Shown here: positions 62,278-64,000 of the stretch, one piece after another
Layout: each line of letters opens with the position of its first letter
Position numbering within the stretch: position 1 is the stretch's first letter
NCBI GenBank assembly: GCA_030377865.1
Contig: JAUCGA010000007.1
Location: forward strand, 1 to 64,000
DNA length: 64,000 nucleotides
DNA from: Anaerolineales bacterium HSG25
GTDB lineage: Bacteria; Chloroflexota; Anaerolineae; 4572-78; J111
Direction of reading: 5' to 3'
The notes under the pieces: generated by a model
Told to the model about the DNA's origin: nothing
Databases searched by the model: none
What the model saw: only the letters and a program-made list of their open reading frames with translations
Program-made: the position numbers and the translations under genes

Positions 62278-63375
62278 TTACCAAAGCCCAAGTAATTCAG
62301 CAGTAATTGCCAACCCCATAACGGTTGCAAATAAATTAAGTAGGGCGATAGGTAATAGCCATTTCCAACAAAAAGCCATGAGTTGATCGAAACGCATACG
62401 TGGTACACTTGCTCTAATCCAAATCAAGCTACAGTATACAGCTAGTGACTTCCCGATAAAAATTCCAAGATGAAGAACGGGGGCGAGAGCCTGAATTGGG
62501 GTAGGCATTATATTCAAAATTTCGTTTAAGAAGGGCATGTTCCACCCCCCTAGAAAAACCGTCACTGTAATCGTACAAAACATCATGGCATGGACAAATT
62601 CAGCCGCTTGAAATAGGCCAAATTTCAATGCGCCATACTCAGTCATAAAACCACCGATCAACTCATTTTCTGTTTCTGGTAAGTCAAACGGGGCACGTCC
62701 AGCTTCGGCTAAGGCGCTAATAAAGAAAATTAAAAATGCTACTGGTTGCAAAAATACAATCCAAGCTAATCCGGCAAATTGTGTTTGCCACTCCACAATC
62801 TCTGTTACTCGTAGAGTTCCGGTCATAACCACTACACTGAGAACCGCGACCCCTAGTGGGAGTTCATAGCTCAACATTTGAGCGCTAGTTCGCAATGCAC
62901 CTAACAAAGAATATTTGTTATTACTTGACCAACCACCGAGAATAATCCCGTAACTACCCAAACTACCGACAGCTAATAAATATAAAACACCAACATTAAT
63001 ATCAGCTACCCAAGGCGTTAAATAAACAGAGAAACCGATCAGACTTTCTAATGGAAGAACGACTGTATCACGAGCAAAAGGAATTACTGCAAAAACGGAA
63101 AGAGCTGTCATGAGGGCCATACCGGGAGCCATGACATAAATCACCTTATCAACATGACCGGGAACCATCTCTTCTTTAAGCATCATCTTGACTGCATCAG
63201 CGATACTTTGTAACAAGCCAAATGGGCCAACCCGATTAGGCCCATAACGGCGAGTAAAACGGCCAATCAATTTACGCTCAACCAAGAGGATAAAGGTAAA
63301 AATACCCATAATCACGCTGGCGATAATAATCAATTTAACAATGTCAACCAAAAGTTGGACAATTTCTTGTGACAT
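62278..63375 (-). CDS. nuoH: NADH-quinone oxidoreductase subunit H
   Basis: Membrane subunit that forms part of the quinone-binding site. LLVERKLIGRFTRRYGPNRV near the start, AGRAPFDLPETENELIGGF and TEYGALKFGLFQAAEFVH in the loop, and IRASVPRMRFDQLMAFCWK near the end. 365 residues with eight helices. Confidence 0.98.
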   Translation of the reverse strand: MSQEIVQLLVDIVKLIIIASVIMGIFTFILLVERKLIGRFTRRYGPNRVGPFGLLQSIADAVKMMLKEEMVPGHVDKVIYVMAPGMALMTALSVFAVIPFARDTVVLPLESLIGFSVYLTPWVADINVGVLYLLAVGSLGSYGIILGGWSSNNKYSLLGALRTSAQMLSYELPLGVAVLSVVVMTGTLRVTEIVEWQTQFAGLAWIVFLQPVAFLIFFISALAEAGRAPFDLPETENELIGGFMTEYGALKFGLFQAAEFVHAMMFCTITVTVFLGGWNMPFLNEILNIMPTPIQALAPVLHLGIFIGKSLAVYCSLIWIRASVPRMRFDQLMAFCWKWLLPIALLNLFATVMGLAITAELLGLW

Positions 63376-63380
63376 AGACT

Positions 63381-64000
63381 TTAACTCTTTTTGACCTTAA
63401 CTGAGGCGTGTACGTCGCTAGAACCGACTAACCTTTCGGCAGGTCTTCCCTCAATATTACGAGGAATTAGAATCGTACCCTCATTTAACATCCGACTAAT
63501 TTGAATGGGTAGGTTAACCGCTGTTCCATTTTGGGAAATGGTTACGCTATCACCATTATTCAACCCTAATTTTTTTGCATCTACTGATGATAATAAGGCT
63601 CTAGTTTGGAATACATGGCTTTGAACCACATCCGTCTCTGCTAATAAACGCCCTCCATCATATAATATTCGAGGCGTAACAAGGGTTATCTCATCTGAAC
63701 CCGTATGATTTTCTGGTACGACAAGCTGTAAGGTTATTTTTTGTTGTTCATTTTCAGCAACGGTCGCCCATTGGATTCCCTCATGCACATCAGCGGTAAA
63801 GCTCATTCCTTCATATATATAGTGATCGGTTTGACGATCTAAGGAAACAGGAGCAACCAGGTTTTCAAAAGCCATGTTTTGATAAAGCGGCACTTCCTGT
63901 GTAATTTCAGCCATTACTCCATCCGCTGACGCATAGCCCCAATCAGCCCCAAGTTGACCAGCAATTGCGGCCAGAATCAACCAGTCCGACCAAGCTAATA
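63381..64000 (-). CDS. nuoG: NADH-quinone oxidoreductase subunit G, C-terminal part (5' end outside the window)
   Basis: The frame stays open to the right edge, beginning in the window with LAWSDWLILAAIAGQLGADW, so only the last 205 or so residues are present. The section ADGVMAEITQEVPLYQNM resembles the end of the molybdopterin-oxidoreductase domain of NuoG, and QTRALLSSVDAKKLGLNNGD followed by VHASVKVKKS is the C-terminal dinucleotide-binding-type domain. The position before nuoH supports this. The Fe-S N-terminal half would lie beyond 64000. Confidence 0.9.
   Translation of the reverse strand, partial: LAWSDWLILAAIAGQLGADWGYASADGVMAEITQEVPLYQNMAFENLVAPVSLDRQTDHYIYEGMSFTADVHEGIQWATVAENEQQKITLQLVVPENHTGSDEITLVTPRILYDGGRLLAETDVVQSHVFQTRALLSSVDAKKLGLNNGDSVTISQNGTAVNLPIQISRMLNEGTILIPRNIEGRPAERLVGSSDVHASVKVKKS

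Overview
The window looks like a chromosomal segment of a free-living bacterium, most probably a member of Chloroflexota (Anaerolineae/Ardenticatenia-like). This is an inference from gene content: zinc-ribbon forms of S14, L36 and L24, a LexA with a Gram-positive/Chloroflexi-type GAAC-N4-GTTC box, a large Thr/Pro-linked Calx-beta surface protein, and many dispersed palindromic repeats. No rRNA is present to settle it. Base composition appears moderately AT-rich, with an AT-richer restriction-modification gene at the left edge.

Layout. 1-1.8 kb: a DNA methylase-type restriction gene running off the left edge, with no convincing start codon. 1.8-4.5 kb: two GT2 glycosyltransferases. 5.2 kb: tRNA-Leu(TAG) with promoter and terminator. 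5.4-7.6 kb: a small unknown protein, an AI-2E family transporter and signal peptidase I. 7.8-10.6 kb: the classical rpsO-pnp pair. 10.8-12.3 kb: aroC preceded by a gene fragment. 12.7-18.4 kb: a surface-polysaccharide locus (DPM1-like glycosyltransferase, sugar formyltransferase-like protein, DegT/perosamine-synthase-like aminotransferase, a divergent polyprenyl glycosylphosphotransferase and a GmhA-like isomerase). 18.4-19.6 kb: mostly non-coding with repeats. 19.3-24 kb: two HlyD-type membrane fusion proteins behind a twin palindromic operator candidate, then a TolB-like propeller protein. 24.4-34.1 kb, minus strand: an FNR/CRP-type regulator with a C-terminal cysteine cluster, a 2040-residue protein with 13 Calx-beta domains, and a membrane histidine kinase. 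34.2-36 kb: mnmE and two tRNA-Ser genes. 36-54.6 kb, all minus: the long str-S10-spc-alpha ribosomal protein supercluster through rpoA, rplQ, truA, rplM and rpsI. 54.8-55.4 kb: lexA. 55.7-64 kb: complex I genes nuoG (partial), H, I, J, K, L, M and N.

Notable points. The tuf gene between fusA and rpsJ is reduced to its two ends by an internal deletion of about 0.9 kb, so the working EF-Tu must be encoded elsewhere or the assembly is collapsed here. The cluster lacks adk-map-infA between secY and rpmJ and lacks rpsD between rpsK and rpoA. The lexA promoter has a perfect 12-bp SOS box in the 17-bp spacer between its -35 and -10 hexamers. A 91-bp palindromic MITE-like element occurs four times; three copies are flanked by 7-8 bp direct repeats that look like target-site duplications, and one of these has landed inside another repeat family. 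Several further palindromic families are scattered through the intergenic DNA of the first 36 kb and are absent from the ribosomal and nuo clusters.

How the genes work together. The right-hand 28 kb is core translation, transcription and respiration. The left-hand 35 kb is an accessory mosaic concerned mainly with the cell surface (glycosyltransferases, amino-sugar modification, export adaptors, adhesin-like protein, sensor kinase), separated by mobile palindromes. Several gene starts were moved from the longest reading frame because a terminator, promoter or Shine-Dalgarno site lies inside the longer version (AI-2E transporter, lexA, rpsL).
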